The notes below the pieces were generated by a model that had not been told where the DNA came from, did no database searches, and saw only the letters and a program-made list of their open reading frames with translations. A stretch of DNA of 64,000 nucleotides from Paucisalibacillus algeriensis. Lineage in GTDB: Bacteria; Bacillota; Bacilli; Bacillales; Amphibacillaceae. Shown here piece after piece: positions 52,129 to 61,083 of this stretch (position 1 is the first letter of the stretch; the number at the start of each line of letters is the position of its first letter). Where the stretch lies: contig NZ_CBYO010000020.1 of the NCBI RefSeq assembly GCF_000577245.1, positions 62,001-126,000 of the forward strand. Direction: 5' to 3'. The position numbers and the translations under genes were made by a program.

Positions 52129-53952
52129 ATGCATAAAGTCGGTTTTTTCCGTTCAGTTCAATTAAAATTTATTCTTATTTATATTTTATTATTGTTGGTA
52201 GCTATTCAGATTATTGGATCGTATTTTACTTCCTCTCTTGAAACGGAACTTACAAATAACTTTAAGAAATCAATAGATGGAAGAATTGATGGGTTAAGTC
52301 ACTACGTGGAAATTGCTTTTAATCAGGAACGAACAGAGGATTCGGAAACGACACTTCAGCACGATCTACAGGCGATTGTACGGGATATAGATACCGATAG
52401 TACATGGAGGCTCTTGGTAGTTAATAATCAGAGCCGCGTAGAAGCGGTGAATAATTATGATGAGCAATATAGAGTAGGGAAGAAGACAACATTAGATAAT
52501 GTCCAAAAAGTGTTGATATCTGGTAATGAACAATTTGATCAAGTGATTGACCAAGATAATAATCATGTTTGGATTCAAGCAACTCCAGTAGTTGATGATG
52601 AAGAAAATGTTGTTGGTGTAATCTATGTGGAAGCACTATACCAGCATATTTATGACCAATTAAAGGAAATTAACCAACTTTTCTTAAACGGTTCTCTTAT
52701 AGCAATAATAGTCTCAGCCATTCTAGGGATATTAGTAGCACGTGCTATTACTAAGCCAATTATGGAAATGCGAAGACAAGCTCAGATTATGGGAAAGGGA
52801 GACTTTACGCAAAAGGTTAATGTCTATGGTACAGACGAAATCGGTCAATTAGCCATTGCATTTAATGATTTGAATGATCAGTTAAAGTATTCCCATGCCA
52901 AAACAGAAGAAGAAACGAGAAAATTAAACTCTGTTCTGGCAAATATGTCTGATGGGGTTATTGCTACGGATAATACTGGTGCAGTGACACTAATGAATGA
53001 AGCAGCAGGTATTCTTCTCGGAATGGACCCAGAGGAAGGTATCGGGGAACTTATTATTGATGTGTTAAAGCTTGACGAAAAAGTAGTGGATCTATCTGAA
53101 CTACAAGAGAGTGGCTCTATGATTATTGATTTTAGTGATGACGATGAAATCTTCTTAATTCGTGCAAACTTTTCTACGGTTACGGATGAAGATGATGATA
53201 TCACCGGGTTTATTACGGTTATCAGTGATGTTACTGAACAAGAAAAAATAGAACAAGAACGCCGAGAGTTTGTTTCTAATGTATCACACGAACTAAGAAC
53301 ACCATTAACTACCATGAAAAGTTATATTGAGGCACTAATAGATGGTGAATGGAAAAACGAAGCCATTGCTCCAAGATTTCTTGAAGTTACCCAAAATGAA
53401 ACAGAGCGTATGATTCGGATGGTAAATGACTTACTACAGCTTTCTAAAATAGACAATAAAGAACATCAGCTACAAAAAGAACGTTCGGAGTTTGTGGGTC
53501 TATTTCATCATATAATTGATCGATTTGAAATGAATATTCCAGAGCATATTGAGTTTGTACGTGAATTACCAAATGAAAAGCTTTTTGTTTATATTGATAA
53601 GGATAGGCTTATACAGGTCATCGATAATATTATTTCCAACGCCATTAAGTACTCTCCTGAGGGTGGAAAAATTATTTGTCGCGTAGTAAAACAAAGACAT
53701 CAAATGCTTGTTTCAATTACAGACCAAGGTATGGGTATTGCGTATGATAAATTGGAAAAAATCTTTGAGCGTTTCTACCGAGTTGATAAGGCACGTAATA
53801 GAAAGCTAGGGGGAACGGGACTTGGGCTAGCAATATCGAAAGAATTAGTAGAAGCACACCACGGGAAAATTTGGGCGAAAAGCTCAGAAGGTAAAGGTAC
53901 CACGATATTATTCACTCTCCCGCTGATGGGTAAGAAGCGGAGGATTAACTAA
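52129..53952 (+). CDS. walK: Sensor histidine kinase WalK (YycG)
   Basis: The 607-residue kinase has two membrane helices (about 13-33 and 183-203) around an extracellular domain, a HAMP linker, a PAS domain (MSDGVIATDNTGAVTLMN), and the kinase core: H box FVSNVSHELRTPLT (His about 386), N box DNIISNAIKYSP, and G boxes DQGMGIA and GGTGLGLAIS. It senses wall state. It is six bases after walR and its stop overlaps walH. Confidence 0.97.
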   Translation: MHKVGFFRSVQLKFILIYILLLLVAIQIIGSYFTSSLETELTNNFKKSIDGRIDGLSHYVEIAFNQERTEDSETTLQHDLQAIVRDIDTDSTWRLLVVNNQSRVEAVNNYDEQYRVGKKTTLDNVQKVLISGNEQFDQVIDQDNNHVWIQATPVVDDEENVVGVIYVEALYQHIYDQLKEINQLFLNGSLIAIIVSAILGILVARAITKPIMEMRRQAQIMGKGDFTQKVNVYGTDEIGQLAIAFNDLNDQLKYSHAKTEEETRKLNSVLANMSDGVIATDNTGAVTLMNEAAGILLGMDPEEGIGELIIDVLKLDEKVVDLSELQESGSMIIDFSDDDEIFLIRANFSTVTDEDDDITGFITVISDVTEQEKIEQERREFVSNVSHELRTPLTTMKSYIEALIDGEWKNEAIAPRFLEVTQNETERMIRMVNDLLQLSKIDNKEHQLQKERSEFVGLFHHIIDRFEMNIPEHIEFVRELPNEKLFVYIDKDRLIQVIDNIISNAIKYSPEGGKIICRVVKQRHQMLVSITDQGMGIAYDKLEKIFERFYRVDKARNRKLGGTGLGLAISKELVEAHHGKIWAKSSEGKGTTILFTLPLMGKKRRIN

Positions 53953-55295
53953 TGAAACTTGAAGTTATCAAATCGTATACGTTAGCCATTTTAGTGGGCA
54001 TTAGTTTAATATTGTCATTTAGCCTATGGAGTTACCAATCTGAAGATGCGCCGTTAGAAGAAGATGATGCTCTTAATGAAGAGGAAATTAATCTTGGAGG
54101 AGAAGTTGAATCGAGAAGAACATTGGTACAGCCCAGTAAAATTATTTTTGATGATGGTGGTAATTATTATGGCTTTATGAATCCCATTAATATGGAGGAC
54201 TTATATGAGGATATGAAGTCTTGGGTTCTCTATAATTTCCGAGTAAGTGATGCAAATGGGCGTCCAAATGAAGGATCACAGGTAGAAATCATTTACCCCA
54301 TAGAATTACCAATGGCCATTATACCGAGTTTATTTACGGTAAATGATATTGAAAATGTTACTAGAAGTTTACCCGATAATTTATCATTTCAACGAACATA
54401 TATCACATTTAATAATGACCATACGTTAACATTTATTTTCTTATCAACAGATGGAGAAGTACAGATAAAAGCAGACGTCAATAATGCACAAAAGTACGAG
54501 CTACTATTTAATTATATGGAAATTAAAGAGGGTTTAGAAGAATATGGTGTAATAGTGGAAGAAGAGTTTCCAACATATCTTCCTATAAATCCAATAACAC
54601 CAAGTTATACATTTAATGTTGCTACTAGTTCCAAGCTGGATCCTAATATTTTAAAGAATGCCCTGTTTATAGACCCTTCGAGAGTGTTTACAAATGTATC
54701 GGAAGACATGGATATATGGTATCAAGATAGTCAACGATTGATGAAGGTTTTTGAAAATAAGCTCAATATGGAATATATTAATCCGCATGAATCATTTAGT
54801 TATAATCCAATGACATTCCTAGATTTATTAGATCAAAGTATCGACAATATCAACGGATATAAAGGGTGGGTACAGGATTATCATTTGGAAAGTATAAATA
54901 CAATGGACAATTTTATCCGTTATCAGATGTTTTACCGTGGTTATCCGGTATTTAATCATGATGGTTTATCAACTATTGAGCAGATATGGATAAATAGTGA
55001 TTCAGGGATGAATAATGAGCTTCAGCAACATCGGCAACCATTATTTACGATTAATAATACCTATTCAGATAGTTATACTTTACCATCTGGCAAGGAAATT
55101 ATTAATTATTTAAAGGAAAATTCCATATATAAATTAAACGAAATTAAAGATATCCAAGTTGGTTACCGTTTAGGTTATGAGGAAACGACAGATCAATATA
55201 TAAGGTTATCACTAACCCCTTCATGGTATATCAAGACCAATGGAAAGTGGGAACAAATTAATGTTGAAATAAAACCAAGTAAAGGAGTGAGCTGA
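53952..55295 (+). CDS. walH: WalK-regulatory membrane protein WalH (YycH)
   Basis: The 447-residue protein has one N-terminal membrane helix (about 8-28) and a long extracytoplasmic part with NFIRYQMFYRGYPVFNHDG. Start overlaps walK by one base. In B. subtilis WalH and WalI bind and restrain WalK in the membrane. Identification rests mainly on synteny and topology. Confidence 0.88.
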   Translation: MKLEVIKSYTLAILVGISLILSFSLWSYQSEDAPLEEDDALNEEEINLGGEVESRRTLVQPSKIIFDDGGNYYGFMNPINMEDLYEDMKSWVLYNFRVSDANGRPNEGSQVEIIYPIELPMAIIPSLFTVNDIENVTRSLPDNLSFQRTYITFNNDHTLTFIFLSTDGEVQIKADVNNAQKYELLFNYMEIKEGLEEYGVIVEEEFPTYLPINPITPSYTFNVATSSKLDPNILKNALFIDPSRVFTNVSEDMDIWYQDSQRLMKVFENKLNMEYINPHESFSYNPMTFLDLLDQSIDNINGYKGWVQDYHLESINTMDNFIRYQMFYRGYPVFNHDGLSTIEQIWINSDSGMNNELQQHRQPLFTINNTYSDSYTLPSGKEIINYLKENSIYKLNEIKDIQVGYRLGYEETTDQYIRLSLTPSWYIKTNGKWEQINVEIKPSKGVS

Positions 55296-55297
55296 GG

Positions 55298-56212
55298 ATG
55301 CAATGGGGTCAAATAAAAACATTATTTATCCTCTGCTTCTTACTTCTTGACATTTACTTGTTATCTTTAGTCTTATCACAAAAAGAGAATGAGGATTTGG
55401 GATTTACCGTAGAGAGACAGGAGCAAGACGGGCAGACCTTAGAATCGGAAAATATTTCGATTAAGGTTGAATTACCGAAGCCTTTATCAAATGAGGAATT
55501 TGTAACCATTCAACAAAAAACCTTTAAAGAAGAAGAAATGAAGCTCATTAAATCAATGGAAAACCAGGATGTTGAAGTAGTCAAAAATAGCCTTATCATT
55601 TCACTATTGAAAGAGGCAGTAGCAATTCCAGAAAATGCTACCGATGAGTCTATAGAACAATTAGTGTTCTCTAGTGTATACTTAGGTAATGAGTACACTT
55701 TTGAGTATTGGGATAAAGATCGAAATACTCTAGTTTTTTTCCAGACAAAAGAAGGCAGACCCATTTACTATAACCAGAACGGATTAATTCTTGTCTACCT
55801 AAATGAAAACAATGAAATGGTAGCTTATACACAATCATATCTTGGGGCTCCAGAAAGAGCAAAAGAGGAAAGAAGTTTAATGAAACCACTTGATGCAATC
55901 ATGAAACTTCATAGTAATAACCTACTCTATCCAAATGATGAGATAACAGATATAGAAATTGGGTATTATTCTACGTTTCCGTTAGATAGTGGACGTCAGG
56001 TTCTAGCTCCAACTTGGAAAATAAGTATTAAGGATAGACGTGACCGATATGTTAACGCCGTCGATCAATATGTAGTTTCAATAAACGATAACTTTATTGA
56101 GGATGTATTAGAATTAAGCATTGAGAACACAAAATCAATCAAAGACAAAGAAGAATTTAAAAAAAGCATGCTAGATATTCTTACTAGCAAGCTAACGATT
56201 AAATCGGAGTGA
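55298..56212 (+). CDS. walI: WalK-regulatory membrane protein WalI (YycI)
   Basis: The 304-residue protein starts MQWGQIKTLFILCFLLLDIYLL, the single membrane helix seen in YycI. The extracellular part has RPIYYNQNGLILVYLNENNEM and ends in lysine-rich coils. It follows walH directly and is somewhat longer than B. subtilis WalI. Confidence 0.88.
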   Translation: MQWGQIKTLFILCFLLLDIYLLSLVLSQKENEDLGFTVERQEQDGQTLESENISIKVELPKPLSNEEFVTIQQKTFKEEEMKLIKSMENQDVEVVKNSLIISLLKEAVAIPENATDESIEQLVFSSVYLGNEYTFEYWDKDRNTLVFFQTKEGRPIYYNQNGLILVYLNENNEMVAYTQSYLGAPERAKEERSLMKPLDAIMKLHSNNLLYPNDEITDIEIGYYSTFPLDSGRQVLAPTWKISIKDRRDRYVNAVDQYVVSINDNFIEDVLELSIENTKSIKDKEEFKKSMLDILTSKLTIKSE

Positions 56213-56218
56213 ATCAGC

Positions 56219-57004
56219 ATGACGTTACGTTTTAGTGTCCTAGCATCCGGGAGTACGGGAAATGCTTTTTATATTGAATCGAATAAAGAGAAACTACTGG
56301 TAGATGCTGGACTTAGTGGAAAACAAATGGACAAGCTCTTTGATGAAGTCCAAGTTTCCCCCGCAGATTTATCCGGGATATTAGTAACCCACGAGCATAG
56401 TGACCATATCAAAGGACTTGGCATCATCGCTCGTAAATATAATCTACCAATCTATGCAAATCAAAAAACATGGAAGGCAATGGAAGGATCCATCGGTAAA
56501 TTATCACTGGATCAGAAGTTTGTCTTTAACATGGAAGAAGTTAGAGCTTTTGGTGATATTGACGTGGAGTCCTTCGGAGTATCGCATGACGCTGCTGAGC
56601 CAATGTTTTACGTATTCCGTAGTGGCGGCAAGAAAGTTGCCTTAGTAACTGATTTGGGTTATGTATCCGAGCGAATCAAGAAAACAATTGAAGGTGCAGA
56701 TGCCTACATCTTTGAATCGAACCACGACGTCGGCATGCTCCGCATGGGCCGATACCCCTGGAGCGTTAAACGCCGCATCTTAGGCGACTCCGGCCACGTC
56801 TCCAACGAGGATTGTGGTTTGGCTTTAACAGATGTAATTGATAACAATACAAAGCGAATTTACTTAGCACATCTAAGTAAAGATAATAATATGAAAGACC
56901 TAGCACGCATGTCCGTAGACAACATCCTTCGCGAAAGAGGGATTGAAATGGAGCTGCATGATACAGATCCATTAATGCCGACTGGGATGTATGAAGTTGG
57001 GTAG
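56219..57004 (+). CDS. walJ: MBL-fold exonuclease WalJ (YycJ)
   Basis: The 261-residue metallo-beta-lactamase-fold protein has [13 protein letters not shown] (zinc site), [16 protein letters not shown] at the N-terminus, [13 protein letters not shown] and [13 protein letters not shown]. YycJ homologues are DNA exonucleases linked to fork coordination. Six bases after walI; the operon ends at a terminator. Confidence 0.93.
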   Translation: MTLRFSVLASGSTGNAFYIESNKEKLLVDAGLSGKQMDKLFDEVQVSPADLSGILVTHEHSDHIKGLGIIARKYNLPIYANQKTWKAMEGSIGKLSLDQKFVFNMEEVRAFGDIDVESFGVSHDAAEPMFYVFRSGGKKVALVTDLGYVSERIKKTIEGADAYIFESNHDVGMLRMGRYPWSVKRRILGDSGHVSNEDCGLALTDVIDNNTKRIYLAHLSKDNNMKDLARMSVDNILRERGIEMELHDTDPLMPTGMYEVG

Positions 57005-57033
57005 GGATTGTGTGTTGAAATGTGGGTTTGAGA

Positions 57034-57062
57034 TTGGAGCGACTGAGTGCGCTCTTTTTTTG
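57034..57062 (+). terminator. Terminator of walRKHIJ
   Basis: GAGCG/CGCTC with an ACTGAGTG loop, followed by a run of seven T. Confidence 0.75.
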
Positions 57063-57120
57063 TGGTTTTGTGGTTTTGGGGTTGTTTGGCTGGCGTTTCA
57101 TAAAACAATTGTGGAGGAAT

Positions 57121-57846
57121 ATAGGGTAAAAAGTATATGAGCGTTGTTCACATGAACATTATGGTAAAAGATTTAGGGTAAAAAGTGCATGAGCGCTATT
57201 CACATGAACATTTGATAAGAGAATGAGGATAAAAAGTGCATGAGCGCTGTTCACATGAACATTATGGTAAAAGATTTAGGGTAAAAAGTGCATGGGCGCT
57301 GTTCACATAAACATTATGGTAAAAGATTTAGGGCAAAAAGTACATGAGCATTGTTCACATGAACATTTGATAATAGATTTAGGGTAAAAAGTGCATGAGC
57401 GCTGTTCACATGAACATTTGATAATAGAGTTAGGGTAAAAAGTACATGAGCGTTGTTCACATGAACATTTGATAAGAGAATGAGGGTAAAAAGTGCATGA
57501 GCGCTGTTCTCATGAACATTATAGTAAAAGATTTAGGGTAAAAAGTGCATGAGCGCTGTTCACATGAACATTTGATAAGAGAATGAGGGTAAAAAGTACA
57601 TGAGCGCTGTTCACATGAACATTTGATAAGAGAATGAGGGTAAAAAGTGCAAGAGCGCTGTTCACATGAACATTTGATAAGAGAATGAGGATAAAAAGTG
57701 CAAGAGCGCTGTTCACATGAACATTTGATAAGAGAATGAGGATAAAAAGTGCATGAGCGTTGTTCACATGAACATTTGATAAGAGAATGAGGATAAAAAG
57801 TGCATGAGCGTTGTTCACATGAACATTTGATAAGAGAATGAGGATA
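57121..57846. repeat. Tandem array of about 14 units of 51-52 bp
   Basis: Each unit has AAAAAGTGCATGAGCGCTG, then TTCACATGAACATT, then one of two short linkers: ATGGTAAAAGATTTAGGG (52-bp units, mostly in the left half) or TGATAAGAGAATGAGG (51-bp units, mostly in the right half). Each holds an interrupted palindrome TGTTCA-CA-TGAACA and an AGCGCT palindrome. Units are nearly identical at the right and more diverged at the left. No promoter or real gene is seen. It fills the walJ-NERD gap. Confidence 0.92.
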
Positions 57847-57881
57847 AAAAGCACATGAGCTCAACCCTCATGTGCTTTTAG
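57846..57881. terminator. Hairpin at the end of the tandem array
   Basis: AAAAGCACATGAG pairs with CTCATGTGCTTTT around CTCAACC. The arms reuse the AAAAGTGCATGAG word of the repeat unit. It can end transcription on either strand, including NERD gene transcripts on the minus strand. Confidence 0.6.
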
Positions 57882-57939
57882 CAAAAGATTTAAGTTAAAA
57901 AGTGCCTGATATCCTCACTCATGGACAGTTCAGCAGTAT

Positions 57940-58857
57940 TTATTTAAAGTAAGACCACCTATTATTACTGACATGTGTTAATTTTCTCTCTAAAATTCTT
58001 CTAACCCTCACTTTGGAAGGTACTATTTTGCACCAGTCATATATTAAATTGGTAGTTATCTTTTCATTTGGGAAGAGTAATAGAATTTCTTTTACTGCTT
58101 GCATTATGGTATCTTCAACAGATTCTTTGTAGCCACATTTAATGCATAGACATTTGTGCCCCTCAACCTTCACTCTAAACGCCCCACACCCCCGACAAAT
58201 CACACCCTTTCTCAACTCCCCATAACTATACTCCGGCAACCTCTTAAAAGGCGACTCGGTCAAATGCATAGAGATTAACCTATCAGCAAATGCTTTATGC
58301 TTTTTCGTAATTCGAAAGTTGAGAGTATCGAGTTGTTTAAAGTAGCGGTTGACTTGTGTTGGGAGGATGAATGGTTTATCAAGTGGGGCTTGGTATAGGG
58401 TGAATGCTGGGTTAATGAATACTACTGAGGAGTTAATTTGTGTGGTAACACTGAGGGTTTGGAGTAATTGCCTTAGAAGGGATTCGGATCGGCTTATTTG
58501 GTTGACGGGGTTTGTGATTTCGTAATTTGCTTTGGTATATATTCGGTCGTTGTTGTAAAAGAAGTCTCCCTCGTGATTTTTAACTTCGAAAAGGTATAGC
58601 ATGTCGGCGATTAGGAGGGTGTCGATTTGGAAAGTGGTGCTGCCGACCTGGAGTAATAAGTCGTTTAACACTAAACAATCACAACTTAAGTTCCTAGTTA
58701 ACTCATCAAATGCAAGTTCACCTTCATACCCTTTCTTCAAATTATAATGATGTTGCTGGTCCTTTTCTGACAACTGCATTCTTGCATCCAATATCTCTAT
58801 CACTTCTAATTCTAAAGGCTTCTTTCTTTCCTTGTATTCCATAATTCTTGTTTCCAT
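57940..58857 (-). CDS. NERD-domain protein with C-terminal zinc ribbon
   Basis: The 305-residue protein has the nuclease-related NERD domain: KKGYEGELAFDELT, FQIDTLLIADMLYLFEVKNHEG with the Asp-(x)n-Glu-x-Lys core of PD-(D/E)xK nucleases. A C-terminal treble with CRGCGAFRV and CIKCGY forms a zinc ribbon. Its start is uncertain: ATG 58857 abuts an AAAGG site, and ATG 58842 is 13 bases off. NERD proteins are accessory in Bacillus; the target is unknown. It is the only gene in this stretch not in B. subtilis order. Confidence 0.83.
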   Translation of the reverse strand: METRIMEYKERKKPLELEVIEILDARMQLSEKDQQHHYNLKKGYEGELAFDELTRNLSCDCLVLNDLLLQVGSTTFQIDTLLIADMLYLFEVKNHEGDFFYNNDRIYTKANYEITNPVNQISRSESLLRQLLQTLSVTTQINSSVVFINPAFTLYQAPLDKPFILPTQVNRYFKQLDTLNFRITKKHKAFADRLISMHLTESPFKRLPEYSYGELRKGVICRGCGAFRVKVEGHKCLCIKCGYKESVEDTIMQAVKEILLLFPNEKITTNLIYDWCKIVPSKVRVRRILERKLTHVSNNRWSYFK

Positions 58858-59009
58858 CCTTTCTTATAAATTTTGTAATTCTATTAACACTCTATTATAT
58901 ATGATAAACAATTGCAAAAATATTTTAAAAACACTATCCCAGCTCAAATGTTTAATCAAATCGAAAAAGAACATAATAATCCTACATAGTAAAAAGGAGA
59001 TTCTTACAT

Positions 59010-60200
59010 ATGGGCTATTATAATCAAAATTACCCCCCTAATCCTCATCGAAAGAAAGGAAACAGTTGGATTCCGTTAGTATTGGGTATTGTGATTGGTG
59101 CTTTAATCGTATCTATTGCGGTTCCGAGATTCTTAGAAATGAATGAACAAGTGAAAACGGGGTCTGCCGGGAATAACTCTAATGATGTAATTACACAACA
59201 GGTAGTTTCGCTCAATCTATCAACCCGTATAACAGAAATTGTGGAGGTTGTATCGCCCACTGTAGTTGGGATTACGAACATTGTGCATCATGCAGACTTT
59301 TTAGAGCAACAGCAGGATAGTGAAGCCGGGACAGGGTCTGGCGTTATTTATAAAAAGGATAATCGTTATGCTTATATTGTCACGAACCATCATGTTATTG
59401 AAGGGGCAGACGAAATTGAGGTGTTGTTAAGTGATGATACTGTACTTGAGGCAAGGTTACTCGGAACAGATTTATTTTCTGACTTAGCAGTGCTAAGAGT
59501 TGACGGGGATAAAATAAATCAAACCATAGAGATGGGTAGTTCTGATAATATCAAGGTGGGCGAGCCAGTTATCGCAATTGGTAATCCATTAGGCCACATG
59601 TTTTCCGGTTCTGTAACACAAGGTATAATTAGTGGTACCCAGCGTACCATACCACAGGACTTCAATATGGATGGAAGGGCTGATTGGCAGGCGGAAGTTA
59701 TCCAGACGGATGCTGCGATTAATCCAGGGAATAGTGGTGGTGCATTAATCAATATGGATGCACAGCTTATTGGTATTAACTCCATGAAAATAAATCAGGA
59801 AGCGGTTGAGGGTATTGGATTCTCAATCCCGGTTGATTCAGCTTGGCCAATCATTGATGAATTAGAAAAAACGGGACAGGTCAAACGCCCTTATATAGGA
59901 GTGGAAATTTATTCGCTAGAAGAAGTACCTCGTTTAGAGTGGGATGAAACCTTGAACTTACCCAAGGATATAGAGGGTGGCGTATATGTTTGGAGTGTAG
60001 AGCCGTTATCTCCGGCAGATAAGGCTGGACTCGACCGACTGGATGTCATTACTCATCTAGATGATGAGCAGATTATGAATATGATCGATTTAAGGAAAAT
60101 CTTGTATCAGGAAAAAGATATTGGTGATGAAGTAGAAATTACGTATTATCGTGATGGTGAAAAAAGAACGACAACCATCGTGTTGGGTGTTCAACGATAA
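59010..60200 (+). CDS. htrC: HtrA-like membrane serine protease HtrC (YyxA)
   Basis: The 396-residue protein has a short cytoplasmic tail, one membrane helix (about 19-38), a trypsin-like domain with the triad His in NHHVIEG, Asp in FSDLAVLR and Ser in NPGNSGGAL, and a C-terminal PDZ domain (GGVYVWSVEPLSPADKAGLD). It degrades misfolded exported proteins. AAAAAGGAGA precedes the ATG. Same place after walJ as yyxA. Confidence 0.93.
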   Translation: MGYYNQNYPPNPHRKKGNSWIPLVLGIVIGALIVSIAVPRFLEMNEQVKTGSAGNNSNDVITQQVVSLNLSTRITEIVEVVSPTVVGITNIVHHADFLEQQQDSEAGTGSGVIYKKDNRYAYIVTNHHVIEGADEIEVLLSDDTVLEARLLGTDLFSDLAVLRVDGDKINQTIEMGSSDNIKVGEPVIAIGNPLGHMFSGSVTQGIISGTQRTIPQDFNMDGRADWQAEVIQTDAAINPGNSGGALINMDAQLIGINSMKINQEAVEGIGFSIPVDSAWPIIDELEKTGQVKRPYIGVEIYSLEEVPRLEWDETLNLPKDIEGGVYVWSVEPLSPADKAGLDRLDVITHLDDEQIMNMIDLRKILYQEKDIGDEVEITYYRDGEKRTTTIVLGVQR

Positions 60201-60204
60201 AGAG

Positions 60205-60259
60205 AAAAACTGCACGGATGGGTGGTTGATAATGACCCCCATAGGGTGCAGTTTTTTTT
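60205..60259 (+). terminator. Terminator of htrC
   Basis: AAAAACTGCAC pairs with GTGCAGTTTTT around a 30-base interior (itself GGGTGG/CCCCC-like), with T-run. Confidence 0.8.
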
Positions 60260-60417
60260 ATTCACAGCTAAGAAAATAGTAGGAATGCAGAAAGACCCAC
60301 AACTTATCCCCATTCGCGAAAAGTTACTCACAATTTGTGTATATAAATTCATCTGCCATCTACATTTTGTGTCGAATTAAATCGAAAACACAAAATAGCT
60401 ACGAACATTTGTGCATA

Positions 60418-60438
60418 TGTGGATAAAAATGTGGATAA
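60418..60438. promoter_or_regulatory. Pair of DnaA boxes downstream of htrC
   Basis: Two TGTGGATAA boxes (60418-60426 and 60430-60438) lie 12 bases apart in the same direction. They lie in the 280-base gap after htrC, near the end of the DoxX-like gene, with no gene start nearby on that side. Confidence 0.6.
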
Positions 60439-60482
60439 CTATTAATAAACAAGTTGATAATCTGTTAATATCTGAAAATGAT

Positions 60483-60857
60483 TTAAAACTTTTTCCCCGG
60501 CACATGTTTGAATAATAAAAGAAGAAGTATGATGACTACGATATCTAGGCGGGCTTGGAAGGCAAAAACTAGAAATCCTTCCGTTATAAGAATTGGAAGC
60601 TTTGAAAAATAAAGGGCACCAGCCATAATTACCAATAAGGGGATTGTGGCCTTTTTAACATACATTCCAGAGGCAATTAGTGCACCGCAACCTATTTCAA
60701 TAATTGCTACAAGAAAAAGAGTGGACTCTGCAAACGGCACCTCAAGTTCATGAAAGTGTGACCTAAAACCCATTGAATCCGTTAAGAGTAATTTCAATAC
60801 ACCAGATGTTATAAAAACATATCCAACAGCATAGCAAAGCCAAGTTGCCATATTCAT
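60483..60857 (-). CDS. DoxX-like small membrane protein
   Basis: From ATG 60857 the product is 124 residues with four membrane helices; TWLCYAVGYVFITSGVLKLL and FLVAIIEIGCGALIASGMYV match the DoxX/DoxD pattern. GGAGGAGA lies 17 bases upstream of that ATG; a TTG at 60941 would extend it to 152 residues but has no ribosome site. The function is unknown. Confidence 0.7.
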   Translation of the reverse strand: MNMATWLCYAVGYVFITSGVLKLLLTDSMGFRSHFHELEVPFAESTLFLVAIIEIGCGALIASGMYVKKATIPLLVIMAGALYFSKLPILITEGFLVFAFQARLDIVVIILLLLLFKHVPGKKF

Positions 60858-61083
60858 GTTCAGTTTAATGATAATCTCCTCCTGCCATCTAAGTATGTTC
60901 CCTAATATGTATGCGGGAAATAGGACAATCTTGACAAGCAATCGGAAATTGATTAATAAATTATTTGGAATATTAGACGTAATATTTTCATTCTTTCAAA
61001 CAAAAATGTATAGTATAAAAAGGGACAAATTTGAGAAACGCTGTTTTTGTGGCGTTTATTGATGACAGAAGGAAGTGCAATTC

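Noticed and set aside
57121-57846. CRISPR array
   Set aside because: The units are contiguous, with two recurring linkers instead of unique spacers, and no cas gene is present.
57121-57846. LexA/SOS boxes in the tandem units
   Set aside because: The B. subtilis SOS box is CGAAC-N4-GTTCG. The units have TGTTCA-CA-TGAACA, with the half sites in the opposite order.
57457-57864. A 135-residue minus-strand reading frame with repeated HSLIKCSCEQRSCTFYP
   Set aside because: It is only the translation of the 51-bp tandem units, which are a multiple of three. A second long frame exists in the same place, 52-bp units break the frame on the left, and there is no ribosome site.
60858-60941. TTG at 60941 as the DoxX-like start
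   Set aside because: No ribosome site before it; the membrane-protein likeness begins after the ATG at 60857.
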